From contig JAQXGE010000045.1 of NCBI GenBank assembly GCA_029006135.1, positions 1-64,000 of the forward strand: 64,000 nt of DNA, written 5' to 3'. Position 1 is the stretch's first letter, and every line of letters starts with the position of its first letter. Positions 35,269 to 44,122 of this stretch are shown here, piece after piece. A model generated the notes under the pieces. The model worked only from the letters and a program-made list of their open reading frames with translations, made no database searches and was not told the origin of the DNA. Source of the DNA: Oscillospiraceae bacterium (GTDB taxonomy: Bacteria > Bacillota > Clostridia > Oscillospirales > Ruminococcaceae). A program made the translations under genes and the position numbers.

Positions 35269-36061
35269 TTCTACGGCGGGCCGAGGCTATATTCCTCCGC
35301 AAAATGAGCAGGAACGCTTTTTGATGCGCAGGGTAGAAGAACTATGCCGCATGGCAGAGCAGAAGGGAATTCCCCGGCATACGGGTTTTCTTTCTGACCG
35401 TGAGCAGGCACTTGCCAAAGCCGCCATGAACCGCGCTGAGTGTGCATTTGGAGAGTTCCGCGGAGGCTGGCCCGATGCCGAACGCAGAGTGCTGTGCCTT
35501 GAACCGCCGGATTCCTGGAACGAGGAACCGATCGCGGTGCTGCGGCTTCAGGCAATGGTCCAGTCCGGCGATAAACTGCCGGGACACAGAGAGTATCTTG
35601 GCAGTATCTTAGGCTTGGGACTTGAACGGACGTGCGTGGGGGATCTCATTCGGCATCCCTCGGACGAGACAGTTACTTACGCGTTTGTTCTTGAAGATAA
35701 GGCAGATTTCATTGCCTCTAATCTGACCGCTGCGGGGCGTTGCCCTATTCGCGCGGAGCAATGCAATGAGGTGCCGCAGGAAGCTTTGAAGCAGCCGGAA
35801 CGTTCGCTGCATGAAGCAACGGTTCCGTCCTTGCGTGCAGATACTGTATTGGCTGCCATGATGCACACCTCGCGAACCCTTGCGGCAGACGCTATCCGCG
35901 CCGGCCGGGTTGAGATCAATCATGTGCTGCTGCGCAGCGCCCATGAAGATGTTTACACGGGGGACATCTTTACAGTCCGCGGCTCCGGTCGGTATCGGCT
36001 GGAAGCAATCGGAGGAAAAAGTAAAAAGGATCGTATTTTTATCACCTTTTACCAATATTAA
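35252..36061 (+). CDS. ylmH: YlmH family S4-domain RNA-binding protein
   Basis: A 269-residue protein of the YlmH family, linked in B. subtilis to ribosome-associated quality control and found next to sepF and divIVA. The N-terminal part (about 1-170) includes a GDKLPGHREYLGSILGLGLE block typical of the family; the S4 domain is near 185-245 (TSRTLAADAIRAGRVEINH). Start ATG 35252 has GGAG upstream within the sepF 3' end. The membrane gene ylmG, usually between sepF and ylmH, is absent. Confidence 0.88.
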   Translation: MASSSDSTAGRGYIPPQNEQERFLMRRVEELCRMAEQKGIPRHTGFLSDREQALAKAAMNRAECAFGEFRGGWPDAERRVLCLEPPDSWNEEPIAVLRLQAMVQSGDKLPGHREYLGSILGLGLERTCVGDLIRHPSDETVTYAFVLEDKADFIASNLTAAGRCPIRAEQCNEVPQEALKQPERSLHEATVPSLRADTVLAAMMHTSRTLAADAIRAGRVEINHVLLRSAHEDVYTGDIFTVRGSGRYRLEAIGGKSKKDRIFITFYQY

Positions 36062-36114
36062 AATGACCGGGAAAAAACCATTTGGGCCAGCGGCCTGAAA
36101 CAGGAGGAATACGG

Positions 36115-37104
36115 ATGATTGCTTCAGAGGATGTGCGCCGCGTAACATTTGACCGGACCATGCGTGGTTACCGATGCGAAGATGTGGATGACTATCTCAA
36201 ACAGGTAGCTGACAGTATGGATGAGTTGGCGGCCAACAATGACGAAATGCAGAAAAAGCTCGTGATTCTGGCACAGCGCATTGACCAGTACCGCGCAGAT
36301 GAGGACGCCCTCAGCACCAGTATGATTAACGCCCAGCGTCTTGGTGAAAACGTGATTCGTGAAGCCAAACAGAAGGCGGCGGAAATCATCCGCGCGGCCA
36401 ATATTCGGGCTGAGGACCGTGAACAGCGTGCCCGGGATGAGGTCGAACTTGCTCAGCAGGAACTTGTCGCTCTGAAAAAAGAAGCAGATACGTTCAAGAA
36501 AAAGCTGATGGAACTGTACAGGGAACACATCGAAGTGATTGCAAAGATCCCTTCTTATCCTGAGGAATCTTCAGCGCAGGATGTTCCCGAAACGCCGGAA
36601 GCTGAACGGGAACCGATTCCTTCTCCCGCAGCTGTGCCTGATTCCGGAAATGAACCGGAACCGGAAGAAAAAACGCAGGTACAGGCTGAGCCGGAAGAAG
36701 AACAGGAAACGTCCGAGCCGGAATATCCCGAATATGAAGAAACAGCCGAGGTTTACACGGAGGACCCGGAGCCTCAGCCTGAACAGGAATCGGCACCGGC
36801 TCCTGCACAGGAAGAGTCTGCGCAGAACGCGGACACCGAAAAGGTTGACACCGTTGAGTTTGCCTTTGCGCCCAAGCCCGCAGCAAGATCGACCCGCAGA
36901 AATTCTTCAGCTGCGGAATCTCGCTTCCAGCCCGGAGCGGGCCTTTATGAGAATACGGAGGCCCCCACAGAAAAGAAATCTTCTTCCCGCGGCCGCGGCT
37001 CTTCCGGGCGCAGTGCGGCTAAGAGCGGAAAGAAAACAAAGACCAGTACTGCGCAGCAGACATCGGATTTCGATTCGTTTGCTGACTTAGATTATGATGT
37101 TTGA
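36115..37104 (+). CDS. divIVA: DivIVA domain protein
   Basis: A curvature-sensing coiled-coil protein that marks poles and septa; 329 residues, about twice the length of the B. subtilis protein. The N-terminal lipid-binding domain (1-60) has RTMRGYRCEDVDDYL. A long coiled coil spans about 28-140. The C-terminal half is disordered: a Pro/Glu-rich acidic stretch (about 150-250) followed by a Ser/Lys/Arg-rich basic tail (275-320) ending FDSFADLDYDV. Such charge-segregated tails may recruit partners, which is inference. Start ATG 36115 is 7 bases after AGGAGG. Confidence 0.92.
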   Translation: MIASEDVRRVTFDRTMRGYRCEDVDDYLKQVADSMDELAANNDEMQKKLVILAQRIDQYRADEDALSTSMINAQRLGENVIREAKQKAAEIIRAANIRAEDREQRARDEVELAQQELVALKKEADTFKKKLMELYREHIEVIAKIPSYPEESSAQDVPETPEAEREPIPSPAAVPDSGNEPEPEEKTQVQAEPEEEQETSEPEYPEYEETAEVYTEDPEPQPEQESAPAPAQEESAQNADTEKVDTVEFAFAPKPAARSTRRNSSAAESRFQPGAGLYENTEAPTEKKSSSRGRGSSGRSAAKSGKKTKTSTAQQTSDFDSFADLDYDV

Positions 37105-37169
37105 CCGTATTGTGCAGTACGGAAAACACATTGAGTATCAAATTGGAACATAGAGGAGAGTTGGAGATT

Positions 37170-39947
37170 TTGGCCCAGAATTACAATGACACCATCCATA
37201 AGATGGCTACCCCCTTTGAGATGCGTGCGGGGCTTCCTAAAAAGGAGCCGAAGATGCTCGAGGACTGGGAGAAAAACCATGTCTACGAGAAAATGATCGA
37301 ACGGAACGAAAGCCAGGGATTCCCGAAGTTCGTGGTTCACGATGGCCCTCCGTATGCAAACGGCAGTATCCACATGGGAACCGCGCTCAACAAAATTATC
37401 AAGGACATCATCATCCGAGAAAAGAACATGAGCGGCTACTGCGCCCCCTACGTTCCCGGATACGATACTCACGGCCTGCCGATTGAACTGAAAGCGCTCA
37501 GTTCTCTGGGCGACAATAAGGCGGGTGTGTCCAAACTTGAACTGCGCCGCATCTGCAAGGAATTTGCCACGGAGCATATTGACGTGATGAACAGCCAGTT
37601 CAAGCGTCTGGGTGTTCAGGGCGATTTCGATAATCCGTATCTGACTCTGCGCCCGGAATTTGAAGCCCGCCAGGTAGAAATTTTTGGTGAAATGGCCAAA
37701 AAGGGCTACATCTATAAGGGAATGAAGGCTGTTTACTGGTGCCCTGAGGACCGCACAGCTCTGGCTGAGGCTGAGATTGAGTATGCCGAGGATGAGTGCG
37801 ACTCCATCTACGTCCGTTTCAAGCTTACCAAAGACCCGAATGGCGTTCTGGCAAAGTACGGCGTTGATTTGGATAAAGCCTGGATTGTTATCTGGACTAC
37901 GACGACTTGGACTCTGCCCGCCAACGTTGCGACTTGCCTGAATCCTAATCTTGAGTATGCCTTTGTCAAGATTGGTGATGACGTTCACATTATGGCCGCT
38001 GGTCTGGTCGAAGCAACGATGAAGGCCTGCCATATTGAGGACTATGAGGTTCTTGAACCTCGTGTTCTTGGCTCTGAGTTTGAGATGATGGAGTACCAGC
38101 ATCCTTTCCTGGACCGCAAGGGCCTTGTGATTCTGGGCGACCATGTTACACTTGAGGGCGGTACCGGCTGTGTCCATACTGCGCCTGGTCATGGTGTCGA
38201 GGACTTTGAGGTGTGTGTTAACCACTATCCTCAGCTTCCCATTGTCGTTCCCGTGGATGATGGCGGCTATCTGACCGAGGAGGCGGGCAAGGAGTTCGCC
38301 GGCCTTAAGGTCTGGGATGCCAATAAGGTAATCCTTGAGCACATCCGGGAGAGCGGTCATCTGATGGGCGTACAGCATATCACCCACCAGTATCCGCATT
38401 GCTGGCGATGCCACCATCCCATCATCTTCCGTGCAACGGAACAGTGGTTCTGCTCCATTGATAAATTCCGCGATGAGGTCTATCAGGCAATTGACAATGT
38501 CAAGTGGCAGCCTGCTTGGGGCCATGACCGGATGCATGGCATGGTTCATGACCGCAGCGACTGGTGCATCAGCCGTCAGCGTGTCTGGGGCGTGCCCATC
38601 CCGGTGTTCTACTGCAAAAAGTGCGGCAAATATCATATCACCGATGCATCTATTCAGGCGGTCAGCGATTTGTTCCGCAAGGAAGGCTCTGATGCCTGGT
38701 ATAAATATGATGCCAACGAGATCATGCCCAAATCTGAGGTCTGCGAGTGCGGCGCTTCTGACTGGGAGAAAGATCCCGACATCATGGATGTGTGGTTTGA
38801 CTCCGGTTCTACCTGGAGCGCAGTCTGCCGTGAACGTCCCGAACTGAGCTGGCCCGCTGACCTTTATATGGAGGGCGCAGACCAGTTCCGCGGTTGGTTC
38901 CAGTCCAGTCTGCTGACCAGTGTTGCTACCCAGGGCGTTGCTCCTTACAAGGGTGTTCTGTGCCATGGCTGGGTCGTGGACGAGCAGGGCAAGCAGATGC
39001 ACAAATCTGCCGGCAACGGTGTGGAACCTTCCGAAATCATTCGTGATTACGGTGCAGACATCGTTCGTCTCTGGGTTGCATCCAGTGACTATACGGTGGA
39101 TGTCCGTGCCGGCAAGAACATCTTCAAGCAGCTCTCCGAAGCTTACCGTAAAATGCGCAATACAGCGCGTTTTATGCTGGGCAATATCGGGGACTTTGAT
39201 CCGGCAGTGAATATGGTGGACGAGGACCAGCTCTACGAGATTGATCGCTGGGCGCTCAAGTCCTGCCGCAAGCTGACAGCAACTGTCCGCGCGGCTTATG
39301 ATGAGTACGATTTCTCCCGCGCTTATCATGCCATTTACAATTTCTGCGTTATTGATATGTCCAACTTCTATATGGATGTTATCAAGGATCGTCTGTACTG
39401 CGCGGATGATCATGCCCGCCGCTGTGCGCAGACGGCTCTTTACCGTATCCTTGTGGACTTCACTAAGCTGATTGCCCCCATTCTCTGCTTCACCAGCCAG
39501 GAAATCTGGAGCTATATCCCCAAAATGCCCGGTATGCAGGAGTATGTCGTTTGGGAGCAGATGCCTGAAATCGTGGATGAGCAGGATGACGCCTTCGATA
39601 CCAAATGGGCCAAAATCATTGCTGTGCGCGATGACGTCAAAAAAGTCCTCGAACAGGCGCGTGCAGACAAGACGATTGGTTCTTCTCTGGAAGCTGCCGT
39701 TACGCTGTACTGCGGCGATGCCCTGTATGATTTCCTGAATGAAATCCCGATGGATGAACTGGCAGATTTGATGATCGTCTCCCATGTGGACCTTGTCCGT
39801 GGGGAAGGCGGCGTATCCGGAACGGTGGAAGGCCTGGGCATGAGTGTGGCTCACGCAGCTGGCAACAAGTGCCAGCGCTGCTGGAAGTTTGACACAGCCG
39901 TGAATGATGACGGCCTGTGCCCGCGCTGCGCAAAGGTTCTTGCTTAA
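37170..39947 (+). CDS. ileS: Isoleucyl-tRNA synthetase
   Basis: Class Ia aminoacyl-tRNA synthetase, 925 residues. The HIGH-type motif is SIHMG (H68) in PPYANGSIHMG, the KMSKS-type loop is KQMHKS (608-613), the CP1 editing domain lies between, and the C-terminal zinc ribbon has C901, C904, C917 and C920. Start TTG 37170 is about 10 bases after AGAGGAGAG; other in-frame TTG codons at 37101 and 37161 fit that site less well. The gap to divIVA is 65 bases, so no T-box leader is present and regulation by uncharged tRNA-Ile is not expected here. Confidence 0.95.
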   Translation: MAQNYNDTIHKMATPFEMRAGLPKKEPKMLEDWEKNHVYEKMIERNESQGFPKFVVHDGPPYANGSIHMGTALNKIIKDIIIREKNMSGYCAPYVPGYDTHGLPIELKALSSLGDNKAGVSKLELRRICKEFATEHIDVMNSQFKRLGVQGDFDNPYLTLRPEFEARQVEIFGEMAKKGYIYKGMKAVYWCPEDRTALAEAEIEYAEDECDSIYVRFKLTKDPNGVLAKYGVDLDKAWIVIWTTTTWTLPANVATCLNPNLEYAFVKIGDDVHIMAAGLVEATMKACHIEDYEVLEPRVLGSEFEMMEYQHPFLDRKGLVILGDHVTLEGGTGCVHTAPGHGVEDFEVCVNHYPQLPIVVPVDDGGYLTEEAGKEFAGLKVWDANKVILEHIRESGHLMGVQHITHQYPHCWRCHHPIIFRATEQWFCSIDKFRDEVYQAIDNVKWQPAWGHDRMHGMVHDRSDWCISRQRVWGVPIPVFYCKKCGKYHITDASIQAVSDLFRKEGSDAWYKYDANEIMPKSEVCECGASDWEKDPDIMDVWFDSGSTWSAVCRERPELSWPADLYMEGADQFRGWFQSSLLTSVATQGVAPYKGVLCHGWVVDEQGKQMHKSAGNGVEPSEIIRDYGADIVRLWVASSDYTVDVRAGKNIFKQLSEAYRKMRNTARFMLGNIGDFDPAVNMVDEDQLYEIDRWALKSCRKLTATVRAAYDEYDFSRAYHAIYNFCVIDMSNFYMDVIKDRLYCADDHARRCAQTALYRILVDFTKLIAPILCFTSQEIWSYIPKMPGMQEYVVWEQMPEIVDEQDDAFDTKWAKIIAVRDDVKKVLEQARADKTIGSSLEAAVTLYCGDALYDFLNEIPMDELADLMIVSHVDLVRGEGGVSGTVEGLGMSVAHAAGNKCQRCWKFDTAVNDDGLCPRCAKVLA

Positions 39948-39961
39948 TAGGAATTAAAGGG

Positions 39962-40008
39962 GCAGCGGTGCTGTTGCGCTTGTCATGAGCCGCGCACCGC
40001 TGCTTTTT
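39962..40008 (+). terminator. Terminator between ileS and lspA
   Basis: A perfect 10-bp stem, GCAGCGGTGC (39962-39971) with GCACCGCTGC (39994-40003), then TTTTTG. lspA starts 20 bases later, so some readthrough is likely needed for lspA and the following genes. Confidence 0.85.
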
Positions 40009-40027
40009 GTCAATCTCGGAGGATGAT

Positions 40028-40534
40028 ATGCTCGTAGGTATTCTTTCAATAGTGGCTGCGGCCGGCGTGAGCCTTATCGACCAGCTGATTAAAATTTGGG
40101 CTACCGCGGAACTTCTTCCGGCCGGCTCTCGGCCGCTTATTCCTCATGTGGTGGAGCTGCATTATCTCCTCAACGATGGAATGTCCTTCTCGATGCTCAG
40201 CGGGAAGCGGGAACTGCTGATTACCGTCACGGGGGTCATGCTTGCCGTGATGGCTGTTATGCTCGTCGTTGGAAAAATGTCTTTTTTGGAGAGATTTGCC
40301 TGGATCCTTGTTTTGGGCGGAGGACTTGGCAATCTTGTTGACCGCATTCGGACCGGCGTTGTGGTGGACTATATCAACCTCCTTTTTATCCAGTTTCCGG
40401 TGTTCAATTTTGCGGATATCTGTATCTGCGTTGGGGTCGGGATGCTGATTCTCTGTATCCTTCTTGATATGCGCAGAGAAAAGAACACCGCAAAGCAGGA
40501 ACTTGCGGATGATGAAGAGCATGGAGCATCGTGA
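40028..40534 (+). CDS. lspA: Lipoprotein signal peptidase
   Basis: Aspartic membrane peptidase that cleaves diacylated prolipoproteins; 168 residues, four membrane helices (about 2-22, 62-82, 88-106, 130-148). The catalytic Asp pair is D114 (VVDYINL) and D130 (FNFAD), with GNLVDRI (101-107) also conserved. The family NxGxxFS loop appears as LNDGMSFSML (48-57). The C-terminus is charged (DMRREKNTAKQELADDEE). Start ATG 40028 follows CGGAGG. The next gene overlaps its end. Confidence 0.93.
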   Translation: MLVGILSIVAAAGVSLIDQLIKIWATAELLPAGSRPLIPHVVELHYLLNDGMSFSMLSGKRELLITVTGVMLAVMAVMLVVGKMSFLERFAWILVLGGGLGNLVDRIRTGVVVDYINLLFIQFPVFNFADICICVGVGMLILCILLDMRREKNTAKQELADDEEHGAS

Positions 40535-41459
40535 ATTTACCGTCCCGGCACAGGATTCGGGACAGCGTCTGGACCGCTGGCTGGCAGGAGCTTGCGAAGA
40601 AATTTCCCGCAGCCAGCTTCAAACGCTGATAGAGCAGGGGAATGTCACAGTTGACGGACGCCCTGCAAACAAAAAGGATAAGACGGTGCCGGGCAGCGTG
40701 ATTAAAATTCTTCTTCCCGCCCCGCAGCCTATTGAGGCGCAGCCCCAGAACATTCCACTCGACATTGTATACGAAGATTCATCCTTGCTGGTTGTCAATA
40801 AGCCAAAGGGAATGGTGGTTCATCCTGCGCCCGGAAACCCGGATGGGACGCTTGTCAATGCGCTGTTATACCATTGTTCGGGGGAACTTTCCGGAATTGG
40901 CGGGGCTATCCGGCCGGGGATCGTTCACCGTATTGACAAAGACACAAGCGGATTGCTGGTGGTTGCCAAGACGGATTCTGCCCATCAGGCGCTGAGTGAG
41001 CAGATGAGCGTCCATGCGATTCATCGAGTTTATCATGCAGTTGTGTACGGTAATCTTCGGGAGGATGAAGGGTTCGTTGAGGCGCCGATTGGCCGCGATC
41101 CTCGTGATCGAAAAAAAATGGCGGTTACACAGCTAAATTCAAAGTATGCTTATACCGGCTGGCGTGTGCTGGAGAGGTTTGGCAATTTTACCTATATTGC
41201 CTGCCAACTTAAAACAGGCCGTACACATCAAATTCGCGTTCATATGGCATCCATTGGCCATCCGCTGGCGGGGGACCCTGTTTATGGCCCCCGGAATTGC
41301 ATTAAAAAGTTGGAAGGACAGTGCCTTCACGCCAAAGAACTGGGCTTTACACACCCTGCAACGGGGGAGTGGATGCAGTTCAACAGTGATTTGCCCGACT
41401 GGTTCCAGGACTATTTAGACCGTCTAAGAAAGGAAAACCGCAATGGATCGTTTGAGTGA
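40509..41459 (+). CDS. Pseudouridine synthase, RluA/RluD family
   Basis: A 23S rRNA pseudouridine synthase of 316 residues, in the position of B. subtilis ylyB downstream of lspA. The S4 domain (about 15-70, QRLDRWLAGACEEISRSQL) is followed by the catalytic HRIDKDTSGLLVVAK motif with its conserved Asp, and GRTHQIRVHMASIGHPLAGD. Start is uncertain: ATG 40509 with AGGA 9 bases upstream, or ATG 40521 (MEHREF), four codons later; both lie inside lspA. The next gene overlaps it by 17 bases. Confidence 0.9.
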   Translation: MMKSMEHREFTVPAQDSGQRLDRWLAGACEEISRSQLQTLIEQGNVTVDGRPANKKDKTVPGSVIKILLPAPQPIEAQPQNIPLDIVYEDSSLLVVNKPKGMVVHPAPGNPDGTLVNALLYHCSGELSGIGGAIRPGIVHRIDKDTSGLLVVAKTDSAHQALSEQMSVHAIHRVYHAVVYGNLREDEGFVEAPIGRDPRDRKKMAVTQLNSKYAYTGWRVLERFGNFTYIACQLKTGRTHQIRVHMASIGHPLAGDPVYGPRNCIKKLEGQCLHAKELGFTHPATGEWMQFNSDLPDWFQDYLDRLRKENRNGSFE

Positions 41460-42270
41460 TTACCTGATTTTCTGCAATATGGATAACACACTGCTCACGG
41501 CCAAAGAGGGCATTCCGTCCTGCAACCGGACAGTGATTCGGCTGTTCACAATGATGGGAGGACGCTTTACAGTGGCTTCGGGACGTCCGCCTGAATCGAT
41601 TCGTGCGGCGCTCGGGGACCTTCAGCTCTCGGTTCCGGCAATCTCCTGCAACGGTTCATTGCTGTATGACTTTGAAAACAACCGTGTCCTGCGCCGTGCT
41701 GCACTGGATCAGAGCCAGGCAAGTATTGCTATCGCGGAAATCATGCAAAAATTTCCCCACATAGGCGTGGAGGTCATGGCCGGCGCCGGGGAAATGTATG
41801 TGATTCGTGCAAATCCCTACACGCACGCGCACCAGGTGGACGAACATCTTTCCGGAATTTCCTGCCCGCTTGAGAGCGTGCCGGATGGATGGCTCAAAGT
41901 CGTTTTTGCAGGGGATCCCGAAACAGTACGCAAGGTCGGTCAGTTTGCCAAGAGCCGTTATTACGGCAGAAGCAACTATTTCCTCCCGACAAGCCAAATC
42001 TATCTTGAAATCATGCCTTCCGGTGTAGGCAAAGCTTCGGCTATGGAAGAACTCTGCACAATGCTCGGCGCCAGAAGAGAAAAAACAATCGTGATTGGCG
42101 ATTACTATAACGATTTGGACATGATGAAAAAAGCCGGATACTCGGTCGCAGTGGCCAATGCTCCATCTGAGATTCGCGCGGCAGCCAACGAGGTGACAAA
42201 CTGTTCGTGCATCGAGGGCGCAGTCGGTGAATATCTTTACAAGTTCATCGACCGGGTGACGGGACTATGA
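41443..42270 (+). CDS. HAD (Cof-type) family protein with Asn in place of the nucleophile Asp
   Basis: A 275-residue Cof/YidA-like HAD fold with cap type C2B. Motif I, normally DxDGT, reads CNMDNTL (11-17): the nucleophile position is Asn12 (codon AAT), while the +2 Asp14 is kept. Motif II (ASGRP, 45-49), the motif III Lys region (GVGKASAMEEL) and motif IV (GDYYNDLDMM) are intact. Phosphatase activity by the normal phospho-Asp route should be lost or need deamidation, so a binding or regulatory role is possible (inference). It overlaps the upstream gene by 17 bases and the downstream EIIA gene by ATGA. Confidence 0.85.
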   Translation: MDRLSDYLIFCNMDNTLLTAKEGIPSCNRTVIRLFTMMGGRFTVASGRPPESIRAALGDLQLSVPAISCNGSLLYDFENNRVLRRAALDQSQASIAIAEIMQKFPHIGVEVMAGAGEMYVIRANPYTHAHQVDEHLSGISCPLESVPDGWLKVVFAGDPETVRKVGQFAKSRYYGRSNYFLPTSQIYLEIMPSGVGKASAMEELCTMLGARREKTIVIGDYYNDLDMMKKAGYSVAVANAPSEIRAAANEVTNCSCIEGAVGEYLYKFIDRVTGL

Positions 42271-42767
42271 GGCGCCGCCAAAAGCCCGGTGCATCCCTGC
42301 GGGTCAGTGACCTGCTGAACCGGGACAGTGTACTCCTTCATGCGGATATGGATGACCCGCAGGAGGCTCTTGAGCAACTTGTGGAACTTCAGGAAAGCAA
42401 CGGAATCATTACCAACGGTACGGCATATTATAAAGCTGTCTGTGAACGGGAAACTTCCGGCGGCTCAACGGCCATCGGTGAAGGAATTGCTTTGCCGCAT
42501 GCTTGCAATGCTGGTGTGGCAGCGCCGGGCCTTGCGGCACTGACCCTGCGGCATGGTTTAGACTGGGGAGCAGCGGACGGAAAGCCGGTTGATTTGATCT
42601 TCATGATTGCTGTGCCGCCTAATCGTCAGAGTGAACATCTGATGATCATGGCTCGTCTTGTCAACCTTCTCAGCGAACCGGAGCTGGTCCGGGAACTTCG
42701 CAAGTCGGCATCACGGGAAGATTTTATTCTTCGCCTTGCCCGTGCGGAAGCATCGCGTTTTGCCTGA
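42267..42767 (+). CDS. PTS EIIA component, fructose/nitrogen (PtsN) type, stand-alone
   Basis: A 166-residue PTS_EIIA_2 domain that would accept phosphate on His78 (GIALPHA) from HPr or a paralogue. No EIIB, EIIC or PRD regulator is attached or adjacent, so a regulatory PtsN-like role is more likely than sugar transport. A basic N-terminal extension (MRRRQKPG) precedes the domain. Its ATG overlaps the stop of the HAD-like gene (ATGA), indicating a coupled pair. A terminator follows. Confidence 0.85.
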   Translation: MRRRQKPGASLRVSDLLNRDSVLLHADMDDPQEALEQLVELQESNGIITNGTAYYKAVCERETSGGSTAIGEGIALPHACNAGVAAPGLAALTLRHGLDWGAADGKPVDLIFMIAVPPNRQSEHLMIMARLVNLLSEPELVRELRKSASREDFILRLARAEASRFA

Positions 42768-42833
42768 AAAGAAAGTTCCCTATGGAATGTCCTTGATACC
42801 CAATAGTCCCGAAAAACTTAAAATTTTGTCAGC

Positions 42834-42873
42834 AATCACCAAATCTCGCCCGGAGATTTTGGTGATTTTTTTT
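42834..42873 (+). terminator. Terminator after the EIIA gene
   Basis: A 14-bp stem AATCACCAAATCTC (42834-42847) with GAGATTTTGGTGATT (42853-42867, one bulged T) runs into a run of T. It ends the lspA-to-EIIA unit. Confidence 0.9.
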
Positions 42874-42884
42874 GTAAAACCCCC

Positions 42885-42913
42885 TTGCCACCGGCACAAC
42901 GCTGTGATATACT
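42885..42913 (+). promoter_or_regulatory. Promoter of the TrpXYZ-like ABC importer
   Basis: TTGCCA (42885-42890), 17-base spacer, TATACT (42908-42913), 12 bases after the preceding terminator. Confidence 0.75.
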
Positions 42914-42989
42914 TTAAAGCGTTAAATTGCTGACGGAAAGGTATTTTACGAGAGGGATAGCCGTCTGCAAAGGAATGGAGGAATACACC

Positions 42990-44012
42990 ATGAAAAAACT
43001 TATCTCTGTTATGACGGCTGCCTGTTTGGCTGCCTCTCTGGCTGCCTGCGGTTCCACTGCCAGCAGCACGCCTGCCTCTTCTGAAGCGGCTTCTTCCGCT
43101 GCGGAGTCTGCTGCTTCCGAAGCTGCTGATGTGCAGACCTATAAGGTTGGCATCTGCCAGCTGGTCCAGCACGTTGCGCTGGACGCCGCAACTGAGGGCT
43201 TTAAGGATGCTCTGACTGAGGAACTCGGCGATGCCGTTTCTTTTGATGAGCAGAACGCTCAAGGCGATTCCAACACTTGCTCCACCATCATCAACGGCTT
43301 TGTTTCCGATGGCGTTGATCTGATTCTTGCCAATGCCACTCCCGCACTTCAGGCTGCACAGGCCGGCACCGACACGATCCCGGTTCTGGGTACTTCCGTG
43401 ACGGAATACGGTGTTGCTCTGGGCATTGATGATTTTGACGGCCTGGTTGGCACCAACATTTCCGGCACCAGTGATTTGGCTCCTCTGGATCAGCAGGCTG
43501 CCATGCTTCAGGAGCTGTTCCCCGATGCCAAGACGGTTGGCCTGCTCTACTGCAGCGCAGAGGCCAACAGCCAGTATCAGGTTGATACCGTCAAGGCCTG
43601 CTTGGAGGATATAGGCTACACCTGCGAACTGTATGCGTTCTCTGACTCCAATGACCTTGCCAGTGTCTGCCAGAGCGCTTCCGACGCCAGCGATGTCATC
43701 TATGTGCCCACGGATAATACGGTTGCTTCCAATACTGAGATTATTAACAACATCTGCCTGCCGGGCGGCACGCCTGTGATTGCCGGTGAAGAGGGCGTCT
43801 GCTCCGGCTGCGGCGTTGCCACGTTGTCCATCAGCTACTATGACCTGGGTGTTGCCACGGGCAAGATGGCGGCTAAGATCCTGACCGGTGAAAGCAAGAT
43901 TGAGGAAATGCCCATTGAGTATGCTCCGCAGTTCACCAAGAAGTACAATGCCGCTAACGCTGAGGCACTCGGCGTGACGATTCCCGAGGATTATGTAGCT
44001 ATCGAGGGCTGA
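42990..44012 (+). CDS. ABC transporter substrate-binding lipoprotein (TrpX-like, ABC_sub_bind)
   Basis: A 340-residue extracellular receptor. The signal peptide ends in lipobox LAAC with Cys20 for lipidation (LspA is encoded in this window). A Ser/Ala-rich linker (21-47) leads to two Rossmann-like lobes of the ABC_sub_bind family, which includes the predicted tryptophan/tyrosine receptor TrpX. Ligand cannot be read from sequence; aromatic amino acids are a family-based guess. Start ATG 42990 is 8 bases after GGAGG. A terminator separates it from the permease, so it should be made in excess of the membrane subunits. Confidence 0.9.
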   Translation: MKKLISVMTAACLAASLAACGSTASSTPASSEAASSAAESAASEAADVQTYKVGICQLVQHVALDAATEGFKDALTEELGDAVSFDEQNAQGDSNTCSTIINGFVSDGVDLILANATPALQAAQAGTDTIPVLGTSVTEYGVALGIDDFDGLVGTNISGTSDLAPLDQQAAMLQELFPDAKTVGLLYCSAEANSQYQVDTVKACLEDIGYTCELYAFSDSNDLASVCQSASDASDVIYVPTDNTVASNTEIINNICLPGGTPVIAGEEGVCSGCGVATLSISYYDLGVATGKMAAKILTGESKIEEMPIEYAPQFTKKYNAANAEALGVTIPEDYVAIEG

Positions 44013-44040
44013 AATTCCTGAATTTCAAAAAAACTTGATA

Positions 44041-44077
44041 AAAATCGCGGAAAGGCTTTTCTTTTCCGCGATTTTTT
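44041..44077 (+). terminator. Intra-operon terminator between receptor and permease genes
   Basis: AAAATCGCGGAAA (44041-44053) pairs with TTTCCGCGATTTT (44063-44075) and continues into T. It is directly followed by TGCTATACT (44077-44085), an extended -10 with poor -35, which could restart weak transcription of the permease and ATPase genes. Confidence 0.8.
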
Positions 44078-44122
44078 GCTATACTAAAATTATCTATATC
44101 ATTTTGGGAGTGAGGTAACCTC

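Noticed and set aside
37105-37169. T-box leader for ileS
   Set aside because: The divIVA-ileS gap is 65 bases and holds only the ribosome site; no room for a specifier stem or antiterminator.
37092-39854. Open frame of 920 codons on the minus strand opposite ileS
   Set aside because: It mirrors the codon bias of ileS, has no ribosome site, promoter or recognisable domain, and ileS is complete and conserved.
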